Assembly (NCBI RefSeq): GCF_000472385.1
Contig: NZ_AWZU01000004.1
Span: forward strand, 62,222-126,221
Direction of reading: 5' to 3'
Length of the DNA: 64,000 nucleotides
DNA from: Bradyrhizobium sp. ARR65
GTDB taxonomy: Bacteria > Pseudomonadota > Alphaproteobacteria > Rhizobiales > Xanthobacteraceae
In this document: one piece after another, positions 29,322 to 38,885 of the stretch
How positions within the stretch are numbered: the first letter of the stretch is position 1
Layout of the letters: every line of letters begins with the position of its first letter
Translations under genes and position numbers: made by a program
The notes under the pieces: model-generated
Told to the model about the DNA's origin: nothing
Databases searched by the model: none
The model's input: the letters and a program-made list of their open reading frames with translations, nothing else

Positions 29322-30845
29322 TTATCCGTTTGAACGGGAATTTGCTTGCGGCGTGAACACGGAACCGTTCGGCCTGAGACGAACGCCGGGACGCAGCCGG
29401 GTCCAGGGCAGGCTCGCGGGATCGGCCGGCATCGCGCCGGGCGCGGCGCAGATGAGGAGCTTTTCAGCGATCGGCTCGAAGTCGGCGCGGAAATGCACCG
29501 AGCTCTTGTTGACGAGGATCGCCTGTTCGGTCGGCTCGATGCCGACATAACGGTACATCGCCTGGTCGGCGAGCTGCGCCTTGTGCGAGGCAACGACCAC
29601 GCGGACTTCGCCGATGCGCAGACAGGCGGACGGACCCATCTCCATTTCCCGGCCGCCGAAATAAGGGCCGGGCGCGATAAACTTGCCGTCGGACAGCCGC
29701 TCGACGACGAAACTCTCTTCATAGGGCGCATCGCCCGGGATGCCGGACTTGCCGCCGAGCGCGAGCGTGATGGTTGCGCCGACGCCTGCCTCATGCGCGG
29801 CCTTGGCCGATTGCGGGTCGTAGATCACGCCGATCGCGGCGCGGCTTGCCCGGTTGCGGACCAATGCGCGCAGCATGCCCGTGGTGTCGGAATCGCCGCC
29901 GGCGCCGGGATTGTCCTGCGTGTCGGCGATGATGATCGGCTTTTTCGCTGATCTCGCCAGCTCCATCGCGTGGCGTATGCCTTCGTCCGGCGAGTAGATG
30001 CGACCATCGAAATCGCTTTCGTGACTTGCGACCAGGCGCGCAACTGCGTCCGCCGCGGCATCCGCATCGGCTTGCGTTCGTCCATAGGCGAATACGCTGG
30101 GGCCGCAATCGGCAATATCCGCGGCAGGAAAGCCCGGCGCGAAGGAGAGGGTGGGCACCGCGTCGCTCTCGAGCGCGGCGAGTTTTTCGTAGATGCCCTT
30201 GGTCGGCTGGTCGTTGGTGCATTGCCAGCTAATCGGAATCAGGAACGGCAATTGCCGGAACGCTTTAGCGAAACGTTGCCTGGTCCGAAGCAGCAAGGCG
30301 AGATGCCTGGCCGAGGCGCGCCCGGTCTCCGCCATATCGACATGCGGATAGGTGCGATAGGCGATCAGCGCGTCCGCATGCGCGATCATGTCCGGCGTGA
30401 CGTTGGCGTGGAGGTCGAGGCTCGCGACCAGCGGCAGGTCCTTGCCGATCACTTTGCGCACCCGCGCCAAAATTTCGCCTTCGCCGTCGTCGAGATGCTC
30501 GGTCACCATGGCGCCGTGCAGGTCGAGATAAACGGCGTCGATCGGGCCGGCCGCGGCGATGCCGTCGACCATCACCTTGACGATGCGCTCGAACGCATCC
30601 CTCGTGACATGCGCGGATGGGCTCGCGCCGCAGGCGATGGTCGGCACCAGGTTCCAGCCGTAGGTCCCGGCGACGTCGACAAAGCCTGCAAGACCCACAT
30701 TGATGCCGCGCATCACCTTCAGCACGTCGGCGCCTGTTGTCATCGACGGCCAGCCGCCGCCATGCACGAAGTCATCATAGGTCGCCTTGGTGGGCGCAAA
30801 AGTGTTGGTCTCGTGCAGAAAGCCGCCGACCGCGATGCGTGTCAT
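29322..30845 (-). CDS. M81-family metallopeptidase (MlrC-like)
   Basis: A 507-residue protein of the MlrC family, named for the enzyme that finishes microcystin breakdown. Key stretches are RIAVGGFLHETNTFAPTKATYDDF, DAVYLDLHGAMVTEHLDDGEGEIL, LVASLDLHANVTPDMIAHADALIAYRTYPHVDMAETG and IADTQDNPGAGGDSDTTGML. The HETN, DLHG and DLHAN sites are the expected metal ligands. It probably cleaves peptides delivered by the adjacent ABC transporter. It is the first of three coupled hydrolase genes. Confidence 0.92.
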   Translation of the reverse strand: MTRIAVGGFLHETNTFAPTKATYDDFVHGGGWPSMTTGADVLKVMRGINVGLAGFVDVAGTYGWNLVPTIACGASPSAHVTRDAFERIVKVMVDGIAAAGPIDAVYLDLHGAMVTEHLDDGEGEILARVRKVIGKDLPLVASLDLHANVTPDMIAHADALIAYRTYPHVDMAETGRASARHLALLLRTRQRFAKAFRQLPFLIPISWQCTNDQPTKGIYEKLAALESDAVPTLSFAPGFPAADIADCGPSVFAYGRTQADADAAADAVARLVASHESDFDGRIYSPDEGIRHAMELARSAKKPIIIADTQDNPGAGGDSDTTGMLRALVRNRASRAAIGVIYDPQSAKAAHEAGVGATITLALGGKSGIPGDAPYEESFVVERLSDGKFIAPGPYFGGREMEMGPSACLRIGEVRVVVASHKAQLADQAMYRYVGIEPTEQAILVNKSSVHFRADFEPIAEKLLICAAPGAMPADPASLPWTRLRPGVRLRPNGSVFTPQANSRSNG

Positions 30846-31135
30846 TCCAGGAGTCTCAGTTCAGGTTGGTGCGCGCGACGTTAGCTCGGTCATCGCAAGA
30901 TGCAAGACAGCGAGCAATTACACTTTTGCATGCCGTATGAGCGCAGGAGTTTACGCGGCAGTGCAATGAATTGAGTTGTTGCGGGAAGCGCATACATTAC
31001 ACTCCGTCATTCCGGGGGCGGTGCGTTAGCACCGAACTCTGATGTGCAATTGCACATCTGAGAATCTCGAGATTCCCCGCTGCGCAATTGCGCATCTGAG
31101 GTTCGCGCGCGCCCCGGAATGACAGTGTGGATCGA
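30846..31135. other. 290-bp gap with REP-like element
   Basis: The gap lies between the MlrC-like gene and the ABC ATPase gene, both leftward. Apart from the palindrome at 31004-31125 I see no gene. Confidence 0.5.
31004..31125. repeat. REP-like palindrome with two inner dyads
   Basis: ccgtcattccggg ... ccccggaatgacag encloses a perfect dyad gatgtgcaattgcacatc (31041-31058) and a second ctgcgcaattgcgca-type dyad near 31080-31096. Confidence 0.75.
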
Positions 31136-32785
31136 TCACGCCGTCGCCACCGCGCCCTCTGCCACGGGACGGAAATTGGCAAAATCCCAACTGCGGCCGG
31201 GAGCCGCGTCGAGGAGGGCCTTTGTGTAGGGCTGCTGCGGGTTGGTCAGCACTTCCGCGGCGGGCCCCTGTTCGACCACGCGGCCGTTCTGCATCACGAC
31301 GACATCGTCGCAGATTTGCGCGGCGACGCGGAGGTCGTGGGTGATGAAGAGCAGCGCGATGCCCAGTCGCTTCTGGATTTCGTCGAGCAGTTCCAGCACC
31401 TGTGCCTGCACGGACACATCGAGCGCGGAGACGGCTTCATCCGCGACCAGGACGTCGGGGTCGAGCGCAAGCGCGCGCGCAATCGCGATGCGCTGGCGCT
31501 GGCCGCCGGAGAACTGGTGCGGGTAGCGCGAGGCGGCATCGGCGGGCAGATCGACCAGCTCGAGCAGCTCGCGCGCCTTCGCCAGCGCCTCTCCGCGCGG
31601 CACACCGTAATTGATCGGACCCTCCGCGATGCTTTCGCCGGCGGTGATGCGCGGATTGAGCGAACGATAGGGGTCCTGGAAGACGATCTGGATGCGCCGG
31701 CGGTGCGGCTGCAGCAGGCGGCGCGACAGGTCGGAGATTTCGCGGCCCACCAGCCGGATACCGCCGGAGGTGGGATCGACCAGGCGAACGATGCAGCGTG
31801 CCACCGTCGACTTGCCGGAACCGCTCTCGCCGACGATGCCGAGGGTGCGGCCCCTGCGCAGCGTCAAGGTGACGTTGTCGGCGGCGTGCACCTCGCGCGG
31901 TTTGCCGAAGAAGGAGCGCTCGCGATAGACCTTGCTGAGCTCGTTGGCTTCCAGCACAATCGGCTCTTTCGTCTCGGGGCGCGGCGCACGCGGCACGAGG
32001 CTCGGCACCGACGCAAGCAGGTTACGGGTGTATTCCATTGTGGGCGCGCGCAGGATGGCATCGAGCACGCCGGTTTCCACAAGGCGTCCCTGGCGCATCA
32101 CGGCGACGCGATCGGCGATCTCGGCGACCACGCCCATGTCGTGAGTGATGAACAGCACGGCGGTGCCGTGATCGCGCTGCAGGTCGCGGATCAAAGTGAG
32201 GATCTGCTTCTGTGTAGTGACATCCAGCGCGGTGGTCGGCTCGTCGGCGATCAGGAGTTTGGGTTCGAGCACCAGCGCCATCGCGATCATGATGCGCTGG
32301 CGTTGGCCGCCGGAAAGCCGGTGTGGGTAGGAGGCGAAGATGCGCTCGACCTGCGGCAGCCGCACCTGCTCCATCATGTCGAGGATGCGCTTGCGGCGCG
32401 CGCGGGCGTCGAGACGGGTGTGGGCGCGCAGCACCTCGTCGATCTGGCGGCCGACCGGCACCACCGGGTTCAGCGCCGTCATCGGCTCCTGAAAGATCAT
32501 CGCCATCGTGGTCGTGCGCAATTGCCGCAAGCGGCGATCGCTCGCGGTGAGGAGCTCCTCGCCGACCAGCTTCACGCTGCCGGCGGTCGGCATCAGCGCG
32601 CCCTTTTGCAAGAGCCCCATCACCGTGAGCGAGGTGACGGACTTGCCCGAGCCGCTTTCACCGACGAGGCACAGAGTCTCGCCGCTGCCGACCTGCAGCG
32701 ACAGGCCGTCAATGATGCGCGGTCCTTCGCCTTTCTTGCCAAGGCTGACGACGAGATCGCGGATGTCGAGGACGGTGTTGGTCAT
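31136..32785 (-). CDS. Oligopeptide ABC transporter, fused double ATPase (DppD-DppF type)
   Basis: A 549-residue protein with two complete ABC cassettes in one chain. Walker A is GESGSGKS in both (about residues 40 and 315). Signatures are LSGGQRQRIMIA and FSGGQRQRIAIA, and Walker B regions are KLLIADEPTTALD and DVLVADEAVSALD. Each half has the oligopeptide C-terminal tail motif ending in the usual ...PRAPRP / PGRSWDFAN. It powers import by the two permeases just upstream (32914-34745). Confidence 0.95.
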   Translation of the reverse strand: MTNTVLDIRDLVVSLGKKGEGPRIIDGLSLQVGSGETLCLVGESGSGKSVTSLTVMGLLQKGALMPTAGSVKLVGEELLTASDRRLRQLRTTTMAMIFQEPMTALNPVVPVGRQIDEVLRAHTRLDARARRKRILDMMEQVRLPQVERIFASYPHRLSGGQRQRIMIAMALVLEPKLLIADEPTTALDVTTQKQILTLIRDLQRDHGTAVLFITHDMGVVAEIADRVAVMRQGRLVETGVLDAILRAPTMEYTRNLLASVPSLVPRAPRPETKEPIVLEANELSKVYRERSFFGKPREVHAADNVTLTLRRGRTLGIVGESGSGKSTVARCIVRLVDPTSGGIRLVGREISDLSRRLLQPHRRRIQIVFQDPYRSLNPRITAGESIAEGPINYGVPRGEALAKARELLELVDLPADAASRYPHQFSGGQRQRIAIARALALDPDVLVADEAVSALDVSVQAQVLELLDEIQKRLGIALLFITHDLRVAAQICDDVVVMQNGRVVEQGPAAEVLTNPQQPYTKALLDAAPGRSWDFANFRPVAEGAVATA

Positions 32786-32798
32786 TTTACCTCTTGCA

Positions 32799-32881
32799 CG
32801 TCATTCCGGGGCGATGCGAAGCATCGAACCCGGAATCTCGAGATTCCGGGTTCGCGTCTGCGACGCGCCCCGGAATGACGG
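32799..32881. repeat. REP-like palindrome
   Basis: cgtcattccgggg...ccccggaatgacgg around a perfect 22-bp inner dyad at 32829-32850 centred on CTCGAG. It separates the ATPase gene from the permease genes of the same operon and could modulate their relative expression. Confidence 0.75.
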
Positions 32882-32913
32882 AGCCTGTTTCGGTTCGCTC
32901 GTGGCCACGAAGC

Positions 32914-33804
32914 TCACTTCCCGCTCTCCCGCTGCTTCATGCGCGGATCGAGCGCGTCGCGGGCGGCATCACCGATCAGGTTGATGCTCAGGATAGTGAT
33001 GGACAGCAACAGGCCCGGCCAGAAGATCAGCGACGGCTTGATCTGGAAGTAGGCGCGGCCCTCGGCCATGATGTTGCCCCAGGTCGGCGTCTCCGGGCTG
33101 ATGCCGGCGCCGAGGAACGACAGGATCGCCTCGGTGAGGATGGCGGAGGCGCAGACATAGGTGCCTTGCACGATGAGCGGCGCGATCGTGTTCGGCACCA
33201 GATGCCGCCACATGATCTTGGGCAGGCTGGAGCCGACGGAGATCGCGGCTTCCACATAAGGCTCCTCGCGCGCCGACAGCACGACCGAACGGACCAGGCG
33301 CGCAACGCGCGGGATCTCGGGGATGGTGATCGCAATCGTCACGGTCGCAAGGCTAGCGCCTGATAGCGAGACCACGGCGACCGCGAGCAGGATTGAGGGG
33401 ATCGCCATCATGCCATCCATGATGCGCATCATCACGGCGTCGATCCATTTCAAGAAGCCGGAGACGAGCCCGATCGCAAGGCCGATGCCGATGGAGAAGA
33501 TCGCGGCGCCAAGGCCAATCAAGAGCGAGATGCGCCCGCCATAGATGACGCGCGACAGCAAATCGCGGCCATAGGCATCGGTGCCGAGCAGGAACTGCGC
33601 GCTGGACGGCTTCAGGCGCAGCGCCGGCGTGAGCTGCAGCGGATCGTGCGGCGCGAGCCAGGGCGCCAGCACCGACATCACGATGATCAGCGCCAAAAGG
33701 ACACTGGCGACCGCAATGATCGGCGTGGCCGTGAGAAAGCCGAGCCTCGGCCGCAGCGGCGTTGTGATCGGAATGGAAGGTGAGGGGACGGATTCGATCG
33801 CCAT
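32914..33804 (-). CDS. Oligopeptide ABC transporter permease (DppC type)
   Basis: A 296-residue inner-membrane permease. It has an N-terminal extension, about six hydrophobic helices, LAPHDPLQLTPALRLKPSSAQFLLGTDAYGRDLLSRVIYGGRISLLIGLGAA (family start) and the EAA loop region EEPYVEAAISVGSSLPKIMWRHLVPNTIAPLIV. It pairs with the DppB-type permease, whose stop shares one base with this start (33804). Confidence 0.95.
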   Translation of the reverse strand: MAIESVPSPSIPITTPLRPRLGFLTATPIIAVASVLLALIIVMSVLAPWLAPHDPLQLTPALRLKPSSAQFLLGTDAYGRDLLSRVIYGGRISLLIGLGAAIFSIGIGLAIGLVSGFLKWIDAVMMRIMDGMMAIPSILLAVAVVSLSGASLATVTIAITIPEIPRVARLVRSVVLSAREEPYVEAAISVGSSLPKIMWRHLVPNTIAPLIVQGTYVCASAILTEAILSFLGAGISPETPTWGNIMAEGRAYFQIKPSLIFWPGLLLSITILSINLIGDAARDALDPRMKQRESGK

Positions 33805-34745
33805 CAGTATCTGATCCTCGGATCGAGAAGCGTGTAGGCGACGTCGATCAAGAGATTGACGGCGACGTAGATCAGCGATGTCAGAAGGATCATCGCCTGG
33901 ATCACCGGATAGTCGCGCGCCAGCACCGCGTCGACGGTGAGACGACCGATGCCCGGCAGGTTGAACACGCTTTCGGTGACGACGACGCCGGAGATCAAAA
34001 GCGCAAAGCCGCTGCCGATGACGGTGATGACCGGCACGGCGGCGTTGCGCAAGCCGTGGCGCAACAGCACGGCGCGCTCGCCGACCCCTTTGGCGCGTGC
34101 GGTGCGGATAAAGTCCTCGCCCATCACGTCCAGCATCGCGGCGCGCGTCATGCGCGCGATCAGCGCGATGTAGATGAAGGAGAGCGTCAAGGTCGGCAGG
34201 GCGATACGCTCAACGAACGGGCCGAAGCCGGCGCTGATGCTCTTGAAACCCTGCACCGGAAGCCAGCGCAGATCGATCGCAAAAAGCTGGATCAGCACAT
34301 AGCCGATCACGAACACCGGCACCGAGAAGCCGAGCACGGACAGGCCCATTACAAAGCGATCGATCCAGGTGCCGTGCTTCCAGGCCGCGATCACGCCGAG
34401 CGGGACCGCGATCAGCACCGCGAGAATGATGGTGGTCAGCGCAATGCTGATCGAGGGCTCGACGCGCTGGCCGATCATCTTCAAGACCGGCACGTTGGAG
34501 ATCAGGGACACGCCGAGGTCCCCGTGCAGGAGCTTGTTGATCCAGGTGAAGAACTGAATATAGAGCGGCTCGTTGAGGCCGAGCGAGGCGCGAATGCGCT
34601 CGAGCTGCGCGGGCGTCGCATTGTCGCCGGCAAGCACGGCCGCGGGGTCGCCGGGCGTCAATCGCAAGAGCAGGAACACGAACAGCGCAACCACCCCCAT
34701 GACGGGAATGGCGGCGAGCACGCGGCGAACGAGGTATCCAAGCAT
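33804..34745 (-). CDS. Oligopeptide ABC transporter permease (DppB type)
   Basis: A 313-residue permease starting MLGYLVRRVLAAIPVMGVVALFVFLLLRLTPGDPAAVLAGDNATP, the typical DppB opening, with the EAA region MGEDFIRTARAKGVGERAVLLRHGLRNAAVPVITV. It forms the channel with the DppC-type subunit. It is the first gene of the leftward transporter unit; the binding protein gene lies about 2.3 kb upstream on the other strand (37102). Confidence 0.95.
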   Translation of the reverse strand: MLGYLVRRVLAAIPVMGVVALFVFLLLRLTPGDPAAVLAGDNATPAQLERIRASLGLNEPLYIQFFTWINKLLHGDLGVSLISNVPVLKMIGQRVEPSISIALTTIILAVLIAVPLGVIAAWKHGTWIDRFVMGLSVLGFSVPVFVIGYVLIQLFAIDLRWLPVQGFKSISAGFGPFVERIALPTLTLSFIYIALIARMTRAAMLDVMGEDFIRTARAKGVGERAVLLRHGLRNAAVPVITVIGSGFALLISGVVVTESVFNLPGIGRLTVDAVLARDYPVIQAMILLTSLIYVAVNLLIDVAYTLLDPRIRY

Positions 34746-34921
34746 CGTGACGTCTCAAGTCTCAGCGCGCGTTTGCGCTGTCAACACGCAACTGTGAATG
34801 CATCTGCATCACCTTGAATGAATCCGGCATTTTTTCAACAGCCGGGGATTTGTCCGCCCAATCGCTTGCAAGCCCTATGCCATCGCATTTCGTCCGTCCG
34901 CAGGTTCCGCGCGCGATTTGT

Positions 34922-35650
34922 TCACGCCGCGTGATCTTCGGAGCCGCGGTTTTCCCCGATCGACATCGCGCAGATCCGGGACAGATGCACATAGGGCAGT
35001 TCGGTTTCCTCGGCCCAGGCGTTGAACTGCGCCTGCACCTTGGCGAGATCGCTCTTCGATTTTGCCTCCGGGCCGATGTCCAGGCCCGCATCGCGCAGGC
35101 AGGCCACCACGTCCTGTGAGGTTACGAAGCCGTCGTAGCCGACGAAGCGAAGGAACATCTGCCCCGTGTTGCCGCCGAGCCGGCTGCCCCGCTTGGCCAG
35201 GAGATCGAGCAAGCCGACTTCGTTCGAGGAGGGCCATTGCTCAAGGAATTTTCCGAAGGAGCCGTGCTCCCGCGCGATCTCAAGCACGAACGCGGCGTTT
35301 TCGCGGACCGCGACGATCTTGGCGCCGTTGCGCACGATGCGCTGATCGCGCATCAGGCCTTCCCAATACTCGTCCGGCTGAAAGCTTAATCTCGCCGGAT
35401 CGAAACCCAGGAAGGCTGCCTCGAAGCCTTCCCATTTGGCCTCGATGACGCTCCAGGCAAAGCCCGCCGAAAACACCCGCTTGGTCATCTCGGCGAGGAT
35501 GCGATCGTCGCCGAGCCTTGCGAGCGCCTTGGGATCGGGCATCTTCGGCAACAGGCTTTGCAGGGCATCCGGACCGCCCTTGCGTTTCTCGGCGCGGGCG
35601 CGAATGGTCTTGAATGGCGTGATGCGGGAAGCGGCTGGCGCTTTGGGCAT
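34922..35650 (-). CDS. DNA-3-methyladenine glycosylase I family protein
   Basis: A 242-residue protein resembling the Tag (COG2818) helix-hairpin-helix glycosylase superfamily, which removes alkylated adenine from DNA. Supporting stretches are LARLGDDRILAEMTKRVFSAGFAWSVIEAKWEGFEAAFLGFDPARLSF, IVRNGAKIVAVRENA and GGNTGQMFLRFVGYDGFVTSQDVVACL. The classical Tag Cys/His zinc knot is not obvious, so it is a divergent branch. ATG 35650 is used; ATG 35686 is in frame. It does not fit the surrounding peptide-use genes. Confidence 0.75.
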   Translation of the reverse strand: MPKAPAASRITPFKTIRARAEKRKGGPDALQSLLPKMPDPKALARLGDDRILAEMTKRVFSAGFAWSVIEAKWEGFEAAFLGFDPARLSFQPDEYWEGLMRDQRIVRNGAKIVAVRENAAFVLEIAREHGSFGKFLEQWPSSNEVGLLDLLAKRGSRLGGNTGQMFLRFVGYDGFVTSQDVVACLRDAGLDIGPEAKSKSDLAKVQAQFNAWAEETELPYVHLSRICAMSIGENRGSEDHAA

Positions 35651-35723
35651 GAGGCAGCCTAGCGCATATCCGGAAAAAATGGACATCGGTTTTTCGCGAG
35701 GGATCGGCGCCAGATCAGGAGGC

Positions 35724-36854
35724 TTACTCCAGCGTCGCCAAAAGGCCCGCCATCAGCCGGCCGCGTTCGGCGAGGCTTTCGACGATGATGTGCTCGTTGA
35801 GCGTGTGCGGATCTGCACCGCGCACGCCCAGGCCGTCGAGGGTGGGGATTCCCATCGCACCGGTGAAATTGCCGTCCGAACCGCCGCCGGCGCTACCATG
35901 CGGCAACTGCATCCCAAGCTCTTTGGCAATGCCGTGCGCCTTTTCGTAGAGCGCCATCGTGCCGGCATCCGCCTCCCAGACCGGGCGGGTCACGCCGCGT
36001 GTCACCGTGAAGGTGACGCCATCGGTCGTGCCGGAGAGCGCGAGCATCTTCTCCACGCCGCGATCGAGGTCCGCCTGGCGCTTGGCCATACTCAGGGCTT
36101 CGCCGGTGCAGGTGGTGGCAACGCAATTGACCCACTGGCCGCCATGAACGATGCCGACCGAGAAGGTGCAGTCCTCGTTGCTCATGCCGTCGATGACCAG
36201 AGTCTGCCGCGCCATTTCCCGTATGGCGGAACGCCCCGAGGACAGATTGGCGCCGGCATGGCTCGGCTTTCCAACCGCCTCCAAATTGAAGCGCGCGATC
36301 GCGTAGCGTCCGGTGACCACGCCGTTATTGGCGCGGCCGGGCTCGGGCACCAGCACATATTTGTTGCGCGCGGCCTCCGCCTCGATGATGTCGCGCGTCG
36401 ATGGCGTGCCGACCTCCTCATCGGGGGTGAACAGAACGGTAATCGGCAACGGTGTCGCGACACTGGCGCGGATCAACTGCCTGATGGCTTCGAGCGAGAG
36501 ATAATTGCCGCCTTTCATGTCATAGATGCCGGGACCAAAGCACTTGTCACCCTCGCGGCGGAACGGCAGCTTTTGCAGCGTGCCGACCGGATGAACCGTG
36601 TCGAAATGTCCGACGATCAGGATGCCGGGCTCACCCTGCTTTGGATGCGGAAAACGCGCGCGAACGCAGCCGCCAAACCCCTGCCGTCCCGCGATGCGCT
36701 CGATTGTCGCGCCCATCACGGCCATGTCGCGCGCGGCGATATCCAGCATGCGGTCGACGGCGGCAGCGTCCCAGGTCGGGCTTTCGCATTCCACCCAGAC
36801 GCGCAGACCCTGCAGCATGGCTTCGGAATCAAAGGGAAGGTTGGCGGGATTCAT
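35724..36854 (-). CDS. M20-family peptidase (carboxypeptidase G2-like)
   Basis: A 376-residue di-metal peptidase. It shows GILIVGHFDTVHPVGTL, GPGIYDMKGGNYLSLEAI, VLFTPDEEVGTPSTRDIIEAEA, VGKPSHAGANLSSGRSAIREMARQ and GGGSDGNFTGAMGIPTLDGLG, which are the CPG2/M20A signatures. It likely removes C-terminal Glu or similar residues from peptides or conjugates. ATG 36854 is preferred over an upstream TTG. It is divergent from the peptide-binding protein at 37102 and probably part of the same uptake and hydrolysis programme. Confidence 0.92.
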   Translation of the reverse strand: MNPANLPFDSEAMLQGLRVWVECESPTWDAAAVDRMLDIAARDMAVMGATIERIAGRQGFGGCVRARFPHPKQGEPGILIVGHFDTVHPVGTLQKLPFRREGDKCFGPGIYDMKGGNYLSLEAIRQLIRASVATPLPITVLFTPDEEVGTPSTRDIIEAEAARNKYVLVPEPGRANNGVVTGRYAIARFNLEAVGKPSHAGANLSSGRSAIREMARQTLVIDGMSNEDCTFSVGIVHGGQWVNCVATTCTGEALSMAKRQADLDRGVEKMLALSGTTDGVTFTVTRGVTRPVWEADAGTMALYEKAHGIAKELGMQLPHGSAGGGSDGNFTGAMGIPTLDGLGVRGADPHTLNEHIIVESLAERGRLMAGLLATLE

Positions 36855-37101
36855 GACGCTCTCGTTAATGTTCGAAAGAAGGACCAGGTGGGAGCGGTTA
36901 GGAGTAGGCCGTGCTGCGTCGTTGTAAAGTGAAAGCTGCGCGTTGCTGGCATCAACCAAATCGCGATTGACGCGCTTCGCGCTTGATGCAAGTCTCGAAA
37001 CTGATGCGTTTACAGCGTGTTAGTTCGCCCAAATAACGGACGACATGCATAATCGGTGACCGGCCTTTGACTGCTTTGACGTCACTTCAGGAGACCAACT
37101 G

Positions 37102-38715
37102 ATGTTTCAGATCTCGCGCCGCAAACTCCTCAAGCTCGCGGGCGTTGCACCAATCGCGTCTGCATTCTCGGGCGGCGCATGGATGTCGCGGGCCTCGGCC
37201 GCCGGCAAGAAGACCATCACGGCCGTGATGCATTCGGATTTGCGCGTGATCGATCCTGGCTTCACCACCGCCTATATCACGCGCGACCATGGCTACATGG
37301 TCTACGACACGCTGCTCGCGACCGACTCCAATTTCAAGATCCAGCCGCAGATGGCGGAGTGGAAGGTCTCCGACGACAAGTTGACCTATACCTTCACGCT
37401 CCGCGACGGCTTGAAGTGGCACGACGGCGCGCCGGTGACGGCGGAGGACTGCGTCGCCTCGCTCAAGCGCTGGGGCAGGAACGACGGCATGGGCCAGAAG
37501 CTGATGGACTTCACCGCCAGCATAGAGGCGCCGGATGCGAAGACCATCGTGCTCAAGCTGAAAGAACCTTATGGGCTGGTGCTGGAATCGATCGGCAAGC
37601 CATCCTCGCTGGTGCCGTTCATGATGCCCAAGCGCCTCGCCGAGACGCCGCCGGGCAAGCAGATCCCCGAACAGATCGGCTCCGGTCCCTTCAAATTCGT
37701 CCAGGCGGAATTCCAGCCGGGCGTGAAGGCGGTCTACGAGAAGTTCACCGACTATGTGCCACGCAAGGAGCCGCCGAGCTGGACCTCGGGCGGCAAGGTG
37801 GTGAAGGTCGACCGCGTCGAATGGATCACCATGCCGGACGCGCAGACCGCGGTGAACGCGTTGCAGTCGGGCGACATCGATTTCATGGAGCAGCCGTCGT
37901 TCGAGCTGTTGCCGATCCTGGAAGGCAACCCGGATATCACGGTCGAAACGCTGAACAAGTTCGGCTACCAGACGCTGGGACGCATGAACTTCCTGCTGCC
38001 GCCGTTCGACAACGTCAAGGTCCGCCGCGCCGCGCTTCTGGCACTGAACCAGAAGGACGTGCTCGACGCGCTCGTCGGCAATCCCAAATACTACAAGGTC
38101 TGCGGTGCGGTGTTCGCCTGCGATACTCCGCTTGCAACCGACGTCGGCGCCGGCGATCTGATCAAGGGCGGCAACATCGAGGCGGCGAAAAAGGCACTGG
38201 CCGCGTCAGGTTATGACGGCATACCCATCGTCATCATGGCGCCCGGCGACGTGACCACGCTGAAGGCGCAGCCGGTGGTCGCGGCGCAATTGCTGCGCCA
38301 GGCCGGCTTCAAGGTCGACCTGCAGGCAACCGACTGGCAGACGGTGGTGAGCCGCCGCGCCAGCCAAAAGCCGGTGAGCGAAGGCGGCTGGAACATGTTC
38401 TTCACCAACTGGGTCGCGGCCGACATCATGAATCCCGTCGTGAACGTCTCGGTCGGCGGCCGCGGCAAGAATGGCGGCTGGTTCGGCTGGGCCGAGGACG
38501 CCAAGATGGAGCAGTTGCGCGACGCCTTTGCCCGCGCGTCCTCGCCGGAGGAGCAGAAGAAGCTCGCGGCCGAGGTGCAGGAGGAGAACTACGATCAGGT
38601 GATCTACATTCCGCTGGGGCAGTTCGTCGTCCCGAGCGCCTGGCGCAAATCGCTCACCGGCATTCTCGACGGCCCGGCGACGCCGATCTGGTGGAACGTC
38701 GACAAATCGGAGTAG
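37102..38715 (+). CDS. Peptide ABC transporter substrate-binding protein
   Basis: A 537-residue periplasmic family 5 binding protein. The N-terminus MFQISRRKLLKLAGVAPIASAF carries a twin-arginine-type signal. The body has PQMAEWKVSDDKLTYTFTLRDGLKWHDGAPVTAEDCVASLKRW, IGSGPFKFV and FDNVKVRRAALLALNQKDVLDAL, all diagnostic of DppA/OppA proteins. GGAGACC precedes the ATG. It faces the leftward M20 gene and presumably feeds the permeases at 32914-34745. A GC-rich hairpin follows at 38762. Confidence 0.94.
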   Translation: MFQISRRKLLKLAGVAPIASAFSGGAWMSRASAAGKKTITAVMHSDLRVIDPGFTTAYITRDHGYMVYDTLLATDSNFKIQPQMAEWKVSDDKLTYTFTLRDGLKWHDGAPVTAEDCVASLKRWGRNDGMGQKLMDFTASIEAPDAKTIVLKLKEPYGLVLESIGKPSSLVPFMMPKRLAETPPGKQIPEQIGSGPFKFVQAEFQPGVKAVYEKFTDYVPRKEPPSWTSGGKVVKVDRVEWITMPDAQTAVNALQSGDIDFMEQPSFELLPILEGNPDITVETLNKFGYQTLGRMNFLLPPFDNVKVRRAALLALNQKDVLDALVGNPKYYKVCGAVFACDTPLATDVGAGDLIKGGNIEAAKKALAASGYDGIPIVIMAPGDVTTLKAQPVVAAQLLRQAGFKVDLQATDWQTVVSRRASQKPVSEGGWNMFFTNWVAADIMNPVVNVSVGGRGKNGGWFGWAEDAKMEQLRDAFARASSPEEQKKLAAEVQEENYDQVIYIPLGQFVVPSAWRKSLTGILDGPATPIWWNVDKSE

Positions 38716-38761
38716 GGCGGCGGGCGGCACAGATTGCTGGAACCCTTTTTCCCCGTTTGAT

Positions 38762-38786
38762 GGCGCCCGTCCGGCGAGCGGGCGCC
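38762..38786 (+). terminator. Probable terminator after the binding-protein gene
   Basis: GGCGCCCG / CGGGCGCC stem with a 9-nt loop, 46 bp past the stop. The T-tract is poor (tcaaattt). Confidence 0.45.
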
Positions 38787-38885
38787 TCAAATTTGCCTGA
38801 CTGACCCTGGCCAACTCAACAGTCCCACGATTCCGTTCGCGGGGCAGGGTCGAGTGCGGTTCCGAGTTCCAGAAAGGTTCTCACA

